Assembly (NCBI GenBank): GCA_019054805.1
Contig: JAHQIY010000020.1
Span: forward strand, 1,116,001 to 1,180,000
Direction of reading: 5' to 3'
DNA length: 64,000 nt
Origin: Brachionus manjavacas
Lineage: Eukaryota; Rotifera; Eurotatoria; Ploima; Brachionidae
Both the position numbers and the translations under genes were made by a program. This document shows, one piece after another, positions 35,884 to 47,800 of the stretch (position 1 is the stretch's first letter; each line of letters opens with the position of its first letter). A model generated the notes under the pieces. It was not told the DNA's origin, did not search any database, and saw only the letters and a list, made by a program, of their open reading frames with translations.

Positions 35884-38403
35884 AATTTTTTTTAAATTTT
35901 ATTCAAATGAAAAGATTTTAGCCTCTTTTATGAGTTTTTTTAATATTAAAATTCGTTCCTGGATCTTAAAGTATTTCATTTCAATGAAAATATTCAATAT
36001 TATGTTTGAAAAAAAAATTCCCAATTTTTTCAGGCTAAAAAATACCTACCAAAAGGTATTTATTTAGTCTTAGGAACTAAAATTAAAAATTTTATTTAAA
36101 AGTAAAAGTATAAGATCAACAGATTATACATTTATTAAAAGATTGTGATATTCTAGTAGATTTTTTTATAAATAAAACTTCGATATTTTTTCAAATTTTA
36201 AATATTAAAATCAAAATATTTTAATTTGAGTATTTGAATCTAAATAAATAAATCTATCAAATTTTTTTAATTAAATTTAGTTCCTTCAACAAGTTCATTA
36301 GACATCTTGATTTTTAACTCGAAAAAGTATTTATAAATTGCAAGCTGTAAGAAAATCAAAAAATATCTTAATTGTCAAATTTGGGGATCTATTTATTTTT
36401 AAATTTGAAAAAAAAATTAGTCAAAATAGCAAGTAAATTTAATAATACTTAACCACACTAAATATTTTAGGTCAAATTTTATTTATGATATAGTCAAATG
36501 AAATAGATTAAAATATAAAAGATAATCGTAAAATATTAACTAAAAAATGTTTTAATTTAACGCCCGAAGCACTGAAAATTAATTTGAACATTTAGTGAAA
36601 TTAAGTACAAAAAGAACAGAACAAACTTAAATATTATAAAGAATATTTTTTTACTATTAAAGCTAAGTTTGGAATAAATTTTTGTATTACTTTTTTATTC
36701 CTGCTTGCTTATTTATTAGATGAATTAAATTTTTAGATTTCTTTTTTTGTTTATTTTTTTATATTATTATTATTCTAGCCAAAAATTAAAATTAAAAGAA
36801 AAACCTGTAAAATATTTTTTTATAATCAAGCAGATTTTTGAAAAGATGAAATAATTATTAAAATTATGATTACCTTTTTTAGGTACACTATTAACAATAT
36901 CTTTTAAATATTTCATTTTTTAAAATTAAATAAATAGTGAGAGGAGAACTCTGGGTAGTTTAGAATGGTCATTAGCCTCTCTCTCAGTCCCGTGATTAAT
37001 AGTTTTGATAATAAAAATAAAAGTGAACAAAAATTTGATCTGTCACAAGATCTTTAAACATGAAAGTCATAAGTCCAATTCATAACTATGATTGTTTGAA
37101 ATAAGTTAAAAAGTTCAAGAAAATTTTTTTCAAAAATCTCCATTTATTAAGATTCATTTTTATTTTACTTTATTCAGGTCTTGTCAAATTATTTAAATTA
37201 TTGATAAAAATTCTTTAAAAGTTAAATTTTAAGTTTTATTATTTTTTAATGAATGAAGATTTTTGTACTTTTTTTTAAAATTAAAAAAATTAATTCTCAA
37301 TAACTTTAACTAGTTACAAGTCACTTTTAATCAAAGTTGCCCCTTATATTGTTAGCGGTTAACTTAGGACTTGACTTAGACTTTGGCATTGAAGAGAATA
37401 GACTTAGTTTTAGAAACTTTATTAAACTCAAATCTTGAGCCAAAAACACAAACTAGCTCTTCTCCAATCTCTCTTATATATCCTTTGAATATCATTCTAT
37501 TTTCCAAATTGTCTCCAAGTTCCAATCAATTCTTATTAGTCAGATACAGCCTAGTAACTACGAGTTTAGTTTAAATCTATTTCTAGCAACAAGACTAGTT
37601 ACAAATTATAACTAGTATGAAAGGTCCAATATGACCATGGAGTAGAGTCAGCCTAAGCTTACAGCTCCGCCAACAATATTTTCACTTCTTTTTGAAGAAT
37701 ACTTTTAAAAATTGAAGTAAGACTTTTTTGTGATTTTTCTGATTTGTCTCGCTTGGATTATTAAACAAGTCTAATTTGAGCTGATCCAATTTTATTAATG
37801 TAATTTCAATATTAAATGAATATTATTTCTAAAAATAGTTTTTATTCAATCAATAATAATTAAATTTTGGTATGAGTTTACATTTAAAAAAAAATTAAAT
37901 TCATATAATTTATTTTCTCGTATTAATTTATCCAAGAAAGAAATTAAAATACTTTTATTTCCAAATATTCAGAGAAATACAAAAATAACATAAAAAATGC
38001 TGTTTTTCTATTTTTGGTTTAATATTCTTGAATGCAACATTCAAAATAAAGAAATATCGCTATCTTGAATTTTTTATCTTCCGTAAACTTAAAGATTAAA
38101 TTCATTAATGTAAATAATATGATTTTGATATTATTTATTATTTGATGACAATTAACCTCCAAAAGAAGAAGTATAATATTAAGAATTTTACAATTAAAAA
38201 AAATTGAAAAAAGAAAAAGGAAAATATAAATTAAAAACTATGAAAAAGTAAAGTAATAATTACATAATATCATTCTGCTTCAGATGATTTAGTAAGATCC
38301 AATAGGAGAAAGAAATATTTTTTTATCATTTATGTTAGAATGATGAAAAAATATGATGTATCTTGCTAAATTTGACAAGTATTTTTTTTCATTTCTATTG
38401 AAA
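35884..38403. other. Gene-poor A/T-rich region
   Basis: No coding frame with recognisable content. Near 37302-37620 the word ACTAGTTACAA occurs twice in a slightly GC-richer block (37330-37680) whose nature I cannot identify. Confidence 0.4.
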
Positions 38404-38444
38404 ACACATTAGTTTTACTTATCCGATTAGTAAAACTAATGTGT
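38404..38444. repeat. Perfect 16-bp hairpin
   Basis: ACACATTAGTTTTACT and its exact reverse complement are separated by 9 nt (TATCCGATT). It stands alone in A/T-rich sequence with no gene beside it. Confidence 0.7.
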
Positions 38445-38859
38445 AGGCTATTTGAAAAAAAATAGACTATTTCATTTCTTCAGCTTAAATTAGAGATAGA
38501 GTCGCGGAACAGTTTTTGCTCTTCAACAAGTATGATATTTTTAAAACCAAGTTATTCAAAAGCAATTCGGCCTATTCCAAAATTTAAATATCATACCGAA
38601 TTCAATAAGTTCCATCAAAAGGTCTTCTCAAAAAATTTAACTATTTTTAGAGTTGAGTGAAATATGTTAGAAAAGAAAGAGTCATTCTGTCTAATGGTTA
38701 TTAATTGCCTGACTTCCTTTTTAAATTGCTGAATATCATTAAAATATTGAATACGGATTGCGGAATTTCGCATTTTAGTGATTAAAATTTCTTTTTCGGA
38801 ATTTAATATTGGAATATGTGAAATGTTTATATTCAATCATGGTTAAAATAATAATAATA

Positions 38860-39030
38860 ATAAAAAGCTTCAGTAAGCGAGCTTGCGGAGATGGCTTACT
38901 CGGAAGCCATCTATGGTGGCTAATCGCGCAAAAATCGAGAGATAAATTAAGTAACAACAATGAAAGTTACAGAGACAAAACTGAGGTACAAGACGAATAC
39001 GATAGATTATACAGATTGACGTGTTAAGTA
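38860..39030. other. Unidentified GC-richer island
   Basis: A patch around 38870-38935 (GCGAGCTTGCGGAGATGGC, then ACTCGGAAGCCATC) stands out from the A/T background. It contains small inverted words (GATGGCTT and AAGCCATC) and an open plus-strand frame to a TAA-type stop near 39025. I recognise no protein or RNA family. It could be an old retroposon or part of a decayed transposon together with the fragment at 39300-39460. Confidence 0.3.
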
Positions 39031-39299
39031 GATTTAAAGTTATTCAAAAAATTTGTCATTAATAAGAAATAAATAAAAAATAATAGAATAATATAAAAAA
39101 CTAATAAGAGATGAGTAATTACATATATAGGTACAATTGATTAAGAAAAAAGAATTTATAGAGACATTACAGATAGATAAAATTATAAAGAACAGTACTG
39201 GTAAAGAAAGAGATAAATAGAAAATAATTTTGACCACAATATGCAGAATGAAAAAAATAGTGTCTAAAAGTAAAATTTATTGCTCTAAATAAGATAAAT

Positions 39300-39465
39300 A
39301 AGTTTAAAAAAAATAAAGGCTTACATTCTTGGTCATATTTAGAACATGAACAAGTCTTACTTTTTCCTTTTCCGTAATTAGTGCTTACATTAGCACACTT
39401 AAAATAGTACCAATATTTGCAGCCGTCATATTCAATTATCACGATACAATTCTCGACTCGAAGTC
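39300..39465 (-). pseudogene. PHD-finger-like fragment
   Basis: The minus strand reads ENCIVIIEYDGCKYWYYFKC and then SCSKYDQECKP, a spacing of Cys/His/aromatic residues like the second half of a PHD-type zinc finger (CDGC..WYH..C...C..C). It is very short, with no continuing exon found. Such fingers occur at the end of some transposases and in chromatin proteins, so a transposon relic is most likely. Confidence 0.35.
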
Positions 39466-42334
39466 TCGAGAAATCCGAAAAATTTCTTTTTAACTTTAAA
39501 TGGAAATAAATACTTTTTTTTTGCTCATTTTAATTTTTTTCTTGTATAAATTTAAATTATCAAAAAAATAATATCAATTAATTCAAACAGTTTTAAAATT
39601 ATTGAAGAATAGTACAAAATATTTGAAAAGTCAAGTCTGAATGACTTATCGGGTCTTTATGTTGACATTTTTTAAATGCTATTAAGCTTTTATTCAAATT
39701 AACCTTTTTCAAGATTTATAAGTCTTTTTTAAAATTTAATTATTAAAATTAAATTTAATTTAATTTTTTAATATAATTATGGAAAAATGGATCTATTTTG
39801 TTGGGTTTTATTTTATTTGACTTTCGAGTTAAAAAATATTTTTGGGTCCACTAGTGTTAAAATAATATTTTAGTTATACATAAAAGACGGCTCCAGTTCA
39901 AATTTTTAAAATATTTTTCAAAGAAAATTTTAGTTTAATTCAGACTAAGCTTCGATCTAAAATCTTTTAAGATAATTATACACTTTTCTTTAGTCCTTGA
40001 CGAAGTTTCGTCTTCTATTACAAAAAAAATTAACTTTCTTAAACTGAATGAATTATTTTTATTTGATTAAAAATAAAAATCAAGAAAAAAAGATAAAAAT
40101 TTTTCAATACTAATTTTTTATAATAAAAAGGATATTTCCCATGATCTGATTTTTTTATTATGTCTATCGCATTTGGTAATGAATTAATGGAACCCCCAGG
40201 GTCTTAAAGCGACCATACTCAAAAATTTAGGTATTTTTTAACATTAACAATACTGTAAACAAATTTTTTAAATCAAGAATAGTTTTTTTTAAATTCAAAT
40301 ACAATTATGAGTAATTTGATATCATTTATCTTTGAAACTTATAGGCACTATACTTTTTGAACTAATTGTCATCTAAATAAAATATTTATATATCCTGAAT
40401 CACCTCGTCGAGATCTATAAGAAAATACCCAGCTTTCATTAAGGATTTCTTTCCAAATCCTTCCATATTCTATATATTAAAGGAAAAATGTAATATAAAT
40501 AAAAAAATTAAAACGGGAAATATATTTATTCAAATTTTAAACGCATTTTTATATAAGTTAGTCTATTTCTTTTTTAATGTTGATCCATCTTTTAGATAAA
40601 GCCCAATATTTTCAAACTAAGTTTTTTTTACAAACAAAACAAAAAAATAGAAATTTTTAATTTTCAATTATTATTTAATTTAAAAAAAAAGCATTTTCTA
40701 ATTTAAGAAATTGTTTTTTAATTTTTTGCTGTATCAATAAAATATTTAGTATTGAGATAAATATGACATTGCGACACCTAACCCACAATTATCAATGTAT
40801 TGGTGACACAAAAAGCTAAATTTGAGGAGAATATGATTAAGAGTAGATTTATGGTAGCAGTTGCTGTCGAAGTACCTCAGAAAATAGGTCCCAATTTTTC
40901 TAGAAGACAAAAACGGTCATTTTTTATGATTATTAAAAGTAAATATTATTTATTTTTTATATAAAGCATGTCAAAGCTATTATAGCCAGATAAATTAGTA
41001 AAATTAGGCCAAACAAAATTTTCCATTTTAGAAAATACAACAAAGTCACATATTTTAATGTAGTTTTAATTAAATTTTGTATTTAGAGAAAAAAATCGAT
41101 CATCTTCAATTTACATATTTAAAAAAATAAATAAATCAAATAAACTTTCTCATTCTAACAAACAAACTCAGACATTTATATCCTCGGCAAACACACAAAT
41201 CACCTTTAAATAAAAAAAACATAAGACTATTTAAATCGATACAAGCTCGAACTTTTAGCATTTCATTTGCGCAAACGCATTCAGCGTACGTTCACACAAA
41301 CTATTAAATCAATCATCCAGTCAGTTCAATAAATTTTGCATGGACTTGCTTTTGTATTTTGGTTCGAATGCATTTCTAATTATCAAAACAAATATTTAAG
41401 TGAGTTTATTTTGAACTAGGACGGCGAGAGCCGAATGAGTGACGTTTAGCCTAAATTAAAAAACTTTTAGTTTATTTTAGAGTTGCGTAAAGCAAATTTT
41501 AAATATTCACAAGTGATGCCTATTAACCTAAATTTAAATTTTTTTTCTATTAAGACCGTTTGTGCTTCAAATAGCCGTGTGAATTTAATACAGACCAGCA
41601 CAACTATCACAAAATTAGAAAAGGATTACCTACTTGAAGATTAGCATTGACAAACAAAACAAAGATAAGCGCTTGTGTTAAGTTTTAGTTTTGCTCACGT
41701 TTCTAATTAAGTTGCGCAATAATTACAATAGCTTGGGTTCTCAAAGTCAAAGCTTACTTGATCAAATGATGCTAAGTTAAAAACCTTTTATTTTTTATTT
41801 TATTAAACGAATTAATATTTTTTGTTTCTAGAATTTCTTAATAATTCGTGTCCTAGTACATTTAGCTCTCCTGCACATATCAGTCCCAAAAAGTCAAGTC
41901 AAGTCTTGCATATAAAATTGAAGTTTGCTCCAAACTTATTTAAAAGTTTTCTATTAATTAAGATTTGTTAACTTGTGAAATGGTTAAACTAAGATTCAAT
42001 CAATTGACTTAAGAATCTATCATAGTCAAGCTAGCTCAAAGAAACTCACAAATTTAGATCTTGATTAATTCCTACTACTTTAAATTAAAATAAAAGTCGA
42101 ATTTAGGACGGATTTAAGTAAATGATCAAAATATAAATTAATTATTAAATAAAGATTTTTTTAGCATTTTTTTGGATAAAAATTTATAATAGAGTGGCCT
42201 TGTTGTAAGCTAAAAAGATCATGTTTAACCACAACCATGAATTTCATGAAATGTTCTGCGTTAATAGATTTTTATTGCAGATTTTTGCAAAATAATAAAA
42301 TAAAAGCTTAAAAAAGCTTTATCAAATAAAAAAA
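39466..42334. other. Gene-poor region with a less A/T-rich block
   Basis: Nothing coding is recognised. The block 41240-41780 has clearly more G and C than its surroundings (for example GCGCAAACGCATTCAGCGTA, and GGACGGCGAGAGCCGAATGA near 41420). It lies about 3 kb upstream of the ADAM10 start on the same strand. It might be an untranslated first exon or promoter, but this cannot be decided from sequence alone. Confidence 0.35.
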
Positions 42335-42394
42335 GTGTTAAATGATAGAATTCCGGCTAAATTTAAAGTTAGCCGGAATTCTGTCATTTAACAC
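42335..42394. repeat. Hairpin with 24-bp stem
   Basis: GTGTTAAATGATAGAATTCC plus GGCT (42335-42358) pairs with its inverse at 42371-42394 with one mismatch and a 12-nt loop. Confidence 0.75.
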
Positions 42395-43147
42395 TACAAG
42401 TAACAAGCATTTTTTCGTGTTTTTTTAATCTAAAATATTTTAAAAAATTAAAGTAATTTTACAGAGTAAAAAATTTTTTCAAAGAAGCATATTAGAGTTG
42501 CTAACTCCAAACTTATTTAAAAGTTTCTACCTTAAACTTAAATTTTGTATTTTACGGAATACTGTGATAAAAATTTTTTTTTAATGTTAATAATAGAAAA
42601 TTTTTTTTTATTTCAAATGTAAATTTCAAATCAAAATCTTTATTTTTGGTTTAAGATTTTGAAAGTTGTATTTTTTACCTGATTAATTTTTACTTTTTTC
42701 AATTAAACGATTATTTAAAATCTGTTGAACCGGTTTCCCATCCCTAGTTTGGAGTAGAAAATGTTGAAAAGAGAAAAAAAAAATTTAATTTAGCACTAAC
42801 AAATAAATAATTAAAAAAAAATTTTAATCTCAAGTTTCATTTTTTATAATTGTTTATTTTTTATTTATCTGTAGCGAGCCAAAGCTCCATCAGATTAAAA
42901 TATTTATAAAAGTAAGAAAAGTTTAAATTATGTAAAAGAAAATAGATAAATTAAAACTAGTAATAACAGATGCAGCAATAAAGTTTTTTTTTTAATTAAT
43001 GATTTGTGGGCTATTTTTTTGATGATATTTTTTTTCCGTGTATTTATTTGAAGTACAAAAATTTCTACAAATGAGTAGTTTTCTTTCTTTTACTAAAACT
43101 TATTTCTTTTCATTTTATTAAATAATTTAACTTTATTTTAATTTATT
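42395..43147. repeat. Intergenic stretch with a LINE 3' tail (-)
   Basis: At about 42850-42905 the sequence TTTATTTATCTGTAGCGAGC, CAAAGCTCCATCAGATTAAA matches the 3'-end motif shared by the minus-strand LINE copies. No RT coding sequence follows, so the copy is very short or heavily decayed. The rest is A/T-rich with nothing recognised. Confidence 0.4.
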
Positions 43148-43500
43148 TTATGTATATTTATTCTGAAGGAGCATTTGCTTGGTACAAAATTCCCAGAGAA
43201 TCGAGGGTTCAAACCCGCTAAGGATAAAAAAAATCTTCAAACTATCTCTGCAATAGGTGGCGAATGTTAAAACCTCTTTCATCATAGAAATAAGGGGACC
43301 AGTTTCGAATGGGTAATAATTACGGTGTAGATGATCATTTCGATGCAGTAGCCTCTGTGTCAGATCGGAGCCGTTGCTAAAAAAGGTACTTGAAAAGGGG
43401 ATGAGTGTCTCCCCATTATCCACTAGGATAGAAAAGGGACAATTATTTTTTTTATTTGCTTGGTACAGTTAAACAAATAAATGAATAAATAAGTATTTCC
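43148..43500 (+). mobile_element. Short SINE-like insertion nested in a LINE tail, with 14-bp target duplication
   Basis: A LINE 3' tail (TTCTGAAGGAGCATTTGCTT, then AAACAAATAAATGAATAAAT at 43470-43489) is interrupted at 43187-43453 by a 267-bp insert. The word ATTTGCTTGGTACA occurs directly at both sides (43173-43186 and 43454-43467), as expected for a target-site duplication. The insert starts with a Pol III box-B-like GGGTTCAAACCC (about 43206) and ends in a T-run after GGGACAATTA. A SINE-like origin is plausible; a clear box A is not seen. Confidence 0.65.
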
Positions 43501-44843
43501 TTCTTAGCCAAATCAATTTGCTAATCTATTAATAAGCCATTTCCTTTTGTGTTTTATTTTATATTTTATTCAAAATTTTTAAAAGTTTCCACAATTATTC
43601 TTATTTGTATTTATCAATTATTTAATGTTTTTTTGAAATGTATTTCTTTAGTCAAACAAAAAACCATTCTGGTAAAACACTGGCTTTTTTGACTGATTGA
43701 TTTTTTTTTAATAGTAAAAAATTATTTTCATATAAAATTTTAAAAAAATATATAATTCAAGTAAATAAAAGAAAAGTTGAAAATTTTTGTCTTTGAATTG
43801 AAGGAAAGAATTAGAAAAAAAACGAATACAAGAGTTGGGTGATTGAAGATTAATTGCACCATGAAATCTTCAAAAAGTCTTCAAAAAGTCCTCTACAATT
43901 ACACAGTGGAGTTGGAAAATTGATATAGCGGGATTGAAAACCTTTCATCTAATCTTTGGTCAATTTTTTTCGAGGAGAAGTTGTGACCAACTTTCATGGT
44001 GGAGGGTTTCTGAAGGGTATCGAATTTTAATTTAAGAATACTTCTTAAATAAAATAAAAATGTAAAGAAAAAATATAAGAAAAATTAAAATAAGTTAAAA
44101 TATTTTAAAAAGACAATTAAAAATTATAAATTGTAAGAGGTGACATTTGAAAAGTATTTAAGTATTAAACAGTTCAGGAAAAAAAGAAGAAATAGTAAGA
44201 TAGCAATTACACAATGAAGTTTTAATATTTAACCAACAAGTGATTTATACATTATTGATTAAGCTTCATTTGGAGTTTGATAAAATTTTGATAATAATTA
44301 TTAATGAAAATCACTTGACTTTTATTTCTGGTACGAGTACGTTAAAACGCAATGAGTCATCAAACAAAGATCAAAGATTGATGAGATGAGGTTCATTTAA
44401 ATTTGACTTATGCGGGTGATTATTATCGAATTAAGATCAATTAAATTTTAATTTTATGCTAATGTTATGATTGTTTTTTTGTTGTTTAAGTTGTATAATC
44501 TTACGGTATTAAAAAGAGGACAATTTGAAGCAGATGATTTAGCTAGCTCTCAGATAAGCACGCACACACACAACTCATTACAAAGCTATTCTATTAACAT
44601 TTAGTAATTATTTCTTTTTTCAATTAGAGGGATTTTATTTGAAAAAAAAATATAATATAAACCCAAGTCAATAAATCTGAGGTCTAATTAGACCTCAAAA
44701 TTGTTGCTTAACATTCTATTTCGTAAAGAATGTCGAGTACTCACCAACTTGAATTATTTGCTCTATAGGCTTAATTAAAAAAAAAAAGAAAAAAAATTTT
44801 AGATAAAATTTGGATGCTGACATAAATACTGGTCAAAGGCCGA
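43501..44843. repeat. Region upstream of ADAM10 with LINE scraps
   Basis: Two pieces match the LINE family in the window: 43885-43990 (TACAATTACACAGTGGAGTT, GAAAACCTTTCATC) and 44160-44220 (GTTCAGGAAAAAAAGAAGAA, GATAGCAATTACACAATG). The second matches 13466-13511 and 28000-28040. Near 44560 there is a short CA run. The last few hundred bases should include the ADAM10 5' UTR, but no promoter element can be named. Confidence 0.45.
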
Positions 44844-47800
44844 ATGAACAAATACACGGAGGCAAGGCGGTCTCTTGTCAACACCGCATTCACCAGACTA
44901 TTTATTTTCATCTATTTATTGAACGTGGTGCCGTCTCAAGGCCTGTGTAAGTACTTGAATGCTAAACGTGCTCGATGAGCCTAATTTATGCTGTTTTTAG
45001 ACACGGACAACCTCAACTCAAATCCGTTTATTCTAAAATATGACAAGTTAAACTACGACCCGAAGAACTTGGACGCCAAGCACTCGAGAGTGCGTCGCTC
45101 GGCCGATCAGCACATTTATTTGAATCTGAAAAGTCATGGCAACGATTTCAAGCTTCGACTTGTACCGGTCGATGAGCACAGCTATTTTAACCAAAAGGTC
45201 GAGATAAACACTGAACACACGACCATTGATTTAAACAATGCGTTAAATTTTTATCGTGGATACTTGGTTGACGAGCCGAATAGCTCATCGGCTAGCGGCA
45301 GCATTATTGACGGTGTTTTCTACGGCACCATCTCTTCGGCTAAATTGGGAAAGTTTTTCATCGAACCGTCCAAGAGGTACAACCACTCGTTGGACTCTCA
45401 CTCGATTATTTACAACGAAAAAGATGTAAATTTGGACCGCGCCAAGTTGAAGCAATTCAAGCGCTCCATCCAAAAAGCCAAGTTCACTGGGCCCCACGAT
45501 GATGGACAAGTTGGATGTGCTTCGGAGAAAAGAAGCGTCAAAGAATGGATGAATGACGAGCAGCAAGCTTTGTTCAAGCAGAGAGTTAAAGATGAGGTGA
45601 GTTTTCATTTTTTTTATTCTATTTGATTTATTTTTATATTTCAATTAGCGCCAATTCTGGCGATGTAAATTTAATTAAAAAATTTGAAAAATTAAATTGA
45701 ATAATGAAGTATTTGTTACTTTGATTTCGCACTAGCGAAGATAAAATAAAAATTAGAAAGAAAATAATTTCTACTTAATTTTACAAAAAATTTTTTTATA
45801 TTAGTTATTCAGAAAGAGTTTATGTTTACGATTATGTTTATTTATTTACTTTTAGAATTTTCTAAATGCCCTCTTGAATTTTATTCCTTTTTTTCAGAAG
45901 AGTCAAAAAGACATTGAGAAGCATGTTTTGATCAAGTCACTTATTCCATTTTTTTTCTTTCTCGATCTCTTAATTTTGGACTTAGTTCTATCTATATCAA
46001 GTTTTTCCTGTATTTCTTGTATACTTTTTTGTTCATTTAGAATTTTTAATATTTTTTTAAAATAAAGAGATAAGGCATGTCTATTAACATGCTCAGTAAT
46101 GATTTTTTCTTTATATGAATGGATACCTTAAAAAAGTAAAAAATAAAAAAGTTTTGAAAATTTAATTAGGATTATTTTTTATTGAGAAATTTAGTTCGAA
46201 TATGTCAAATTTTGTATCTACTAATTATTAAAACTAAACGTTAAAAAATTGATGATCACTAAATCACTAATTAATTGATGATCACACTACAGATTGCAAA
46301 AATAAATGTCTTTTATCATTTTTGTTATACTTTCAAAAAAAAATATGTCTAGATTTAAGTAAAAACCTAAAATTTTTTATAAAAAAAAAATTTGATAAAA
46401 ATTTAAGAAAAAAATATTTTTATCTAAATTTTTTTAATATTTTTTAATAATAATTATTTTATCTTCTCCATATTTCAATCTTATCCATATCGTTCCATTT
46501 TTCGAAATTTTGTCTATGTTAGTTTCTTCAGTTTCTTCATTATCAGAGTCGTCATCTGAATCATATTCAGCATTAGGCTGATTTGTTTTTTCCATTTCAT
46601 CTTCAAAATCATTATCAAAGTCATCATTATCCTCATAATCATTATCATCATCATCAGAGGCTACTGATTGGGTATCATCCGCATTTCTAAGAAGTTCAAA
46701 GGCTTGTAAGGCAGCTTTTCGTCGAGACATGGTTCATAAAATTGTAATTTTTAAAAGGAATTATTTAATTTAAGTAGATTTTGAAATTTAAAGCGTAATT
46801 AGCTTGGTCTTCAATTTATTTTACAAAAAAAAGACAATATTTCTGTTGGGTCCAAAAAACCCCTCTAGGATCTTTAAGTATAAATTATTTTTTTGCAGAA
46901 AAATAAAAAGATTTTAAAACAAAAATGAACTAATTATTATATTTTTTTGATTTTAGATTTGATGAAAAAAAAATTTTCAAAAATGATTAAATATATAGAG
47001 CAAAGAGCAAAATAAGCATCAAAAAGGGTCTTTAAAACCCCTTGGTCTTTTGAGTGTTAAATGAATGAATATAAAAGTTAAAAATTTTAAATTCAGAATT
47101 AACTTGACCTGAATTATTTAAACTATTGATTGTTTTTGTTTAATTAAATCAGAGGTCCATCATTTTGATGTTAATTTGATTATGAGGCATTGTTGGACAT
47201 TACATGTCCAGTAATGTGGAGCATTTATTTTTTAAAATTATCCAAATCATTTTATTAATTAAGTTTTAAAATTTTAATTTATCGTTTTGATCCTAAAATT
47301 TGATCTAAAGCTTCAATTTGCTTTTTTTTATTTGAAAATTAACTTTGAGGTCGAAACAAATTAAATCTAATACCCAAAAATACCGAATGTTTACAAAAAC
47401 AATGTAATAAAATAATCTTTGTTTCACAGTTAAAAAAACTATTTTTCTGTGATATTCCTACTAATAGGATTGTTAATAAAAATTGTAAAAAAATATTAAT
47501 TTTCTGCATTTAAGCAAATTTTCTATAATTTAAGCATTTTACAGAACTAAATGATCTCTTTTATCTTCACAATCCCTGGAATTTTTTTTGAAATTTTGAA
47601 ATCAAATTTAAAAATAGCCATAATAAGTTAGCAGATGCAAATAAATGATAAATCAAAATTAAAATAATCATTATCATGAATATGCTAAAAAATTAATCAA
47701 TTTATTTGAAAATTTCAATTATCTTCAAATTAAACATTTTTTATACCTTTTAAAATTTACAGAAAAATAAAAAATTCAAATCTTAAATTTAAAATTTTGA

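Noticed and set aside
38615..38836. Minus-strand 73-codon frame
   Set aside because: A/T-rich, no motif, no splice partner; too short to support as a gene.
43148..43423. Minus-strand open frame of 91 codons as a gene
   Set aside because: It spans both the nested insert and the host LINE tail, including the target duplication, so it is an accidental open frame.
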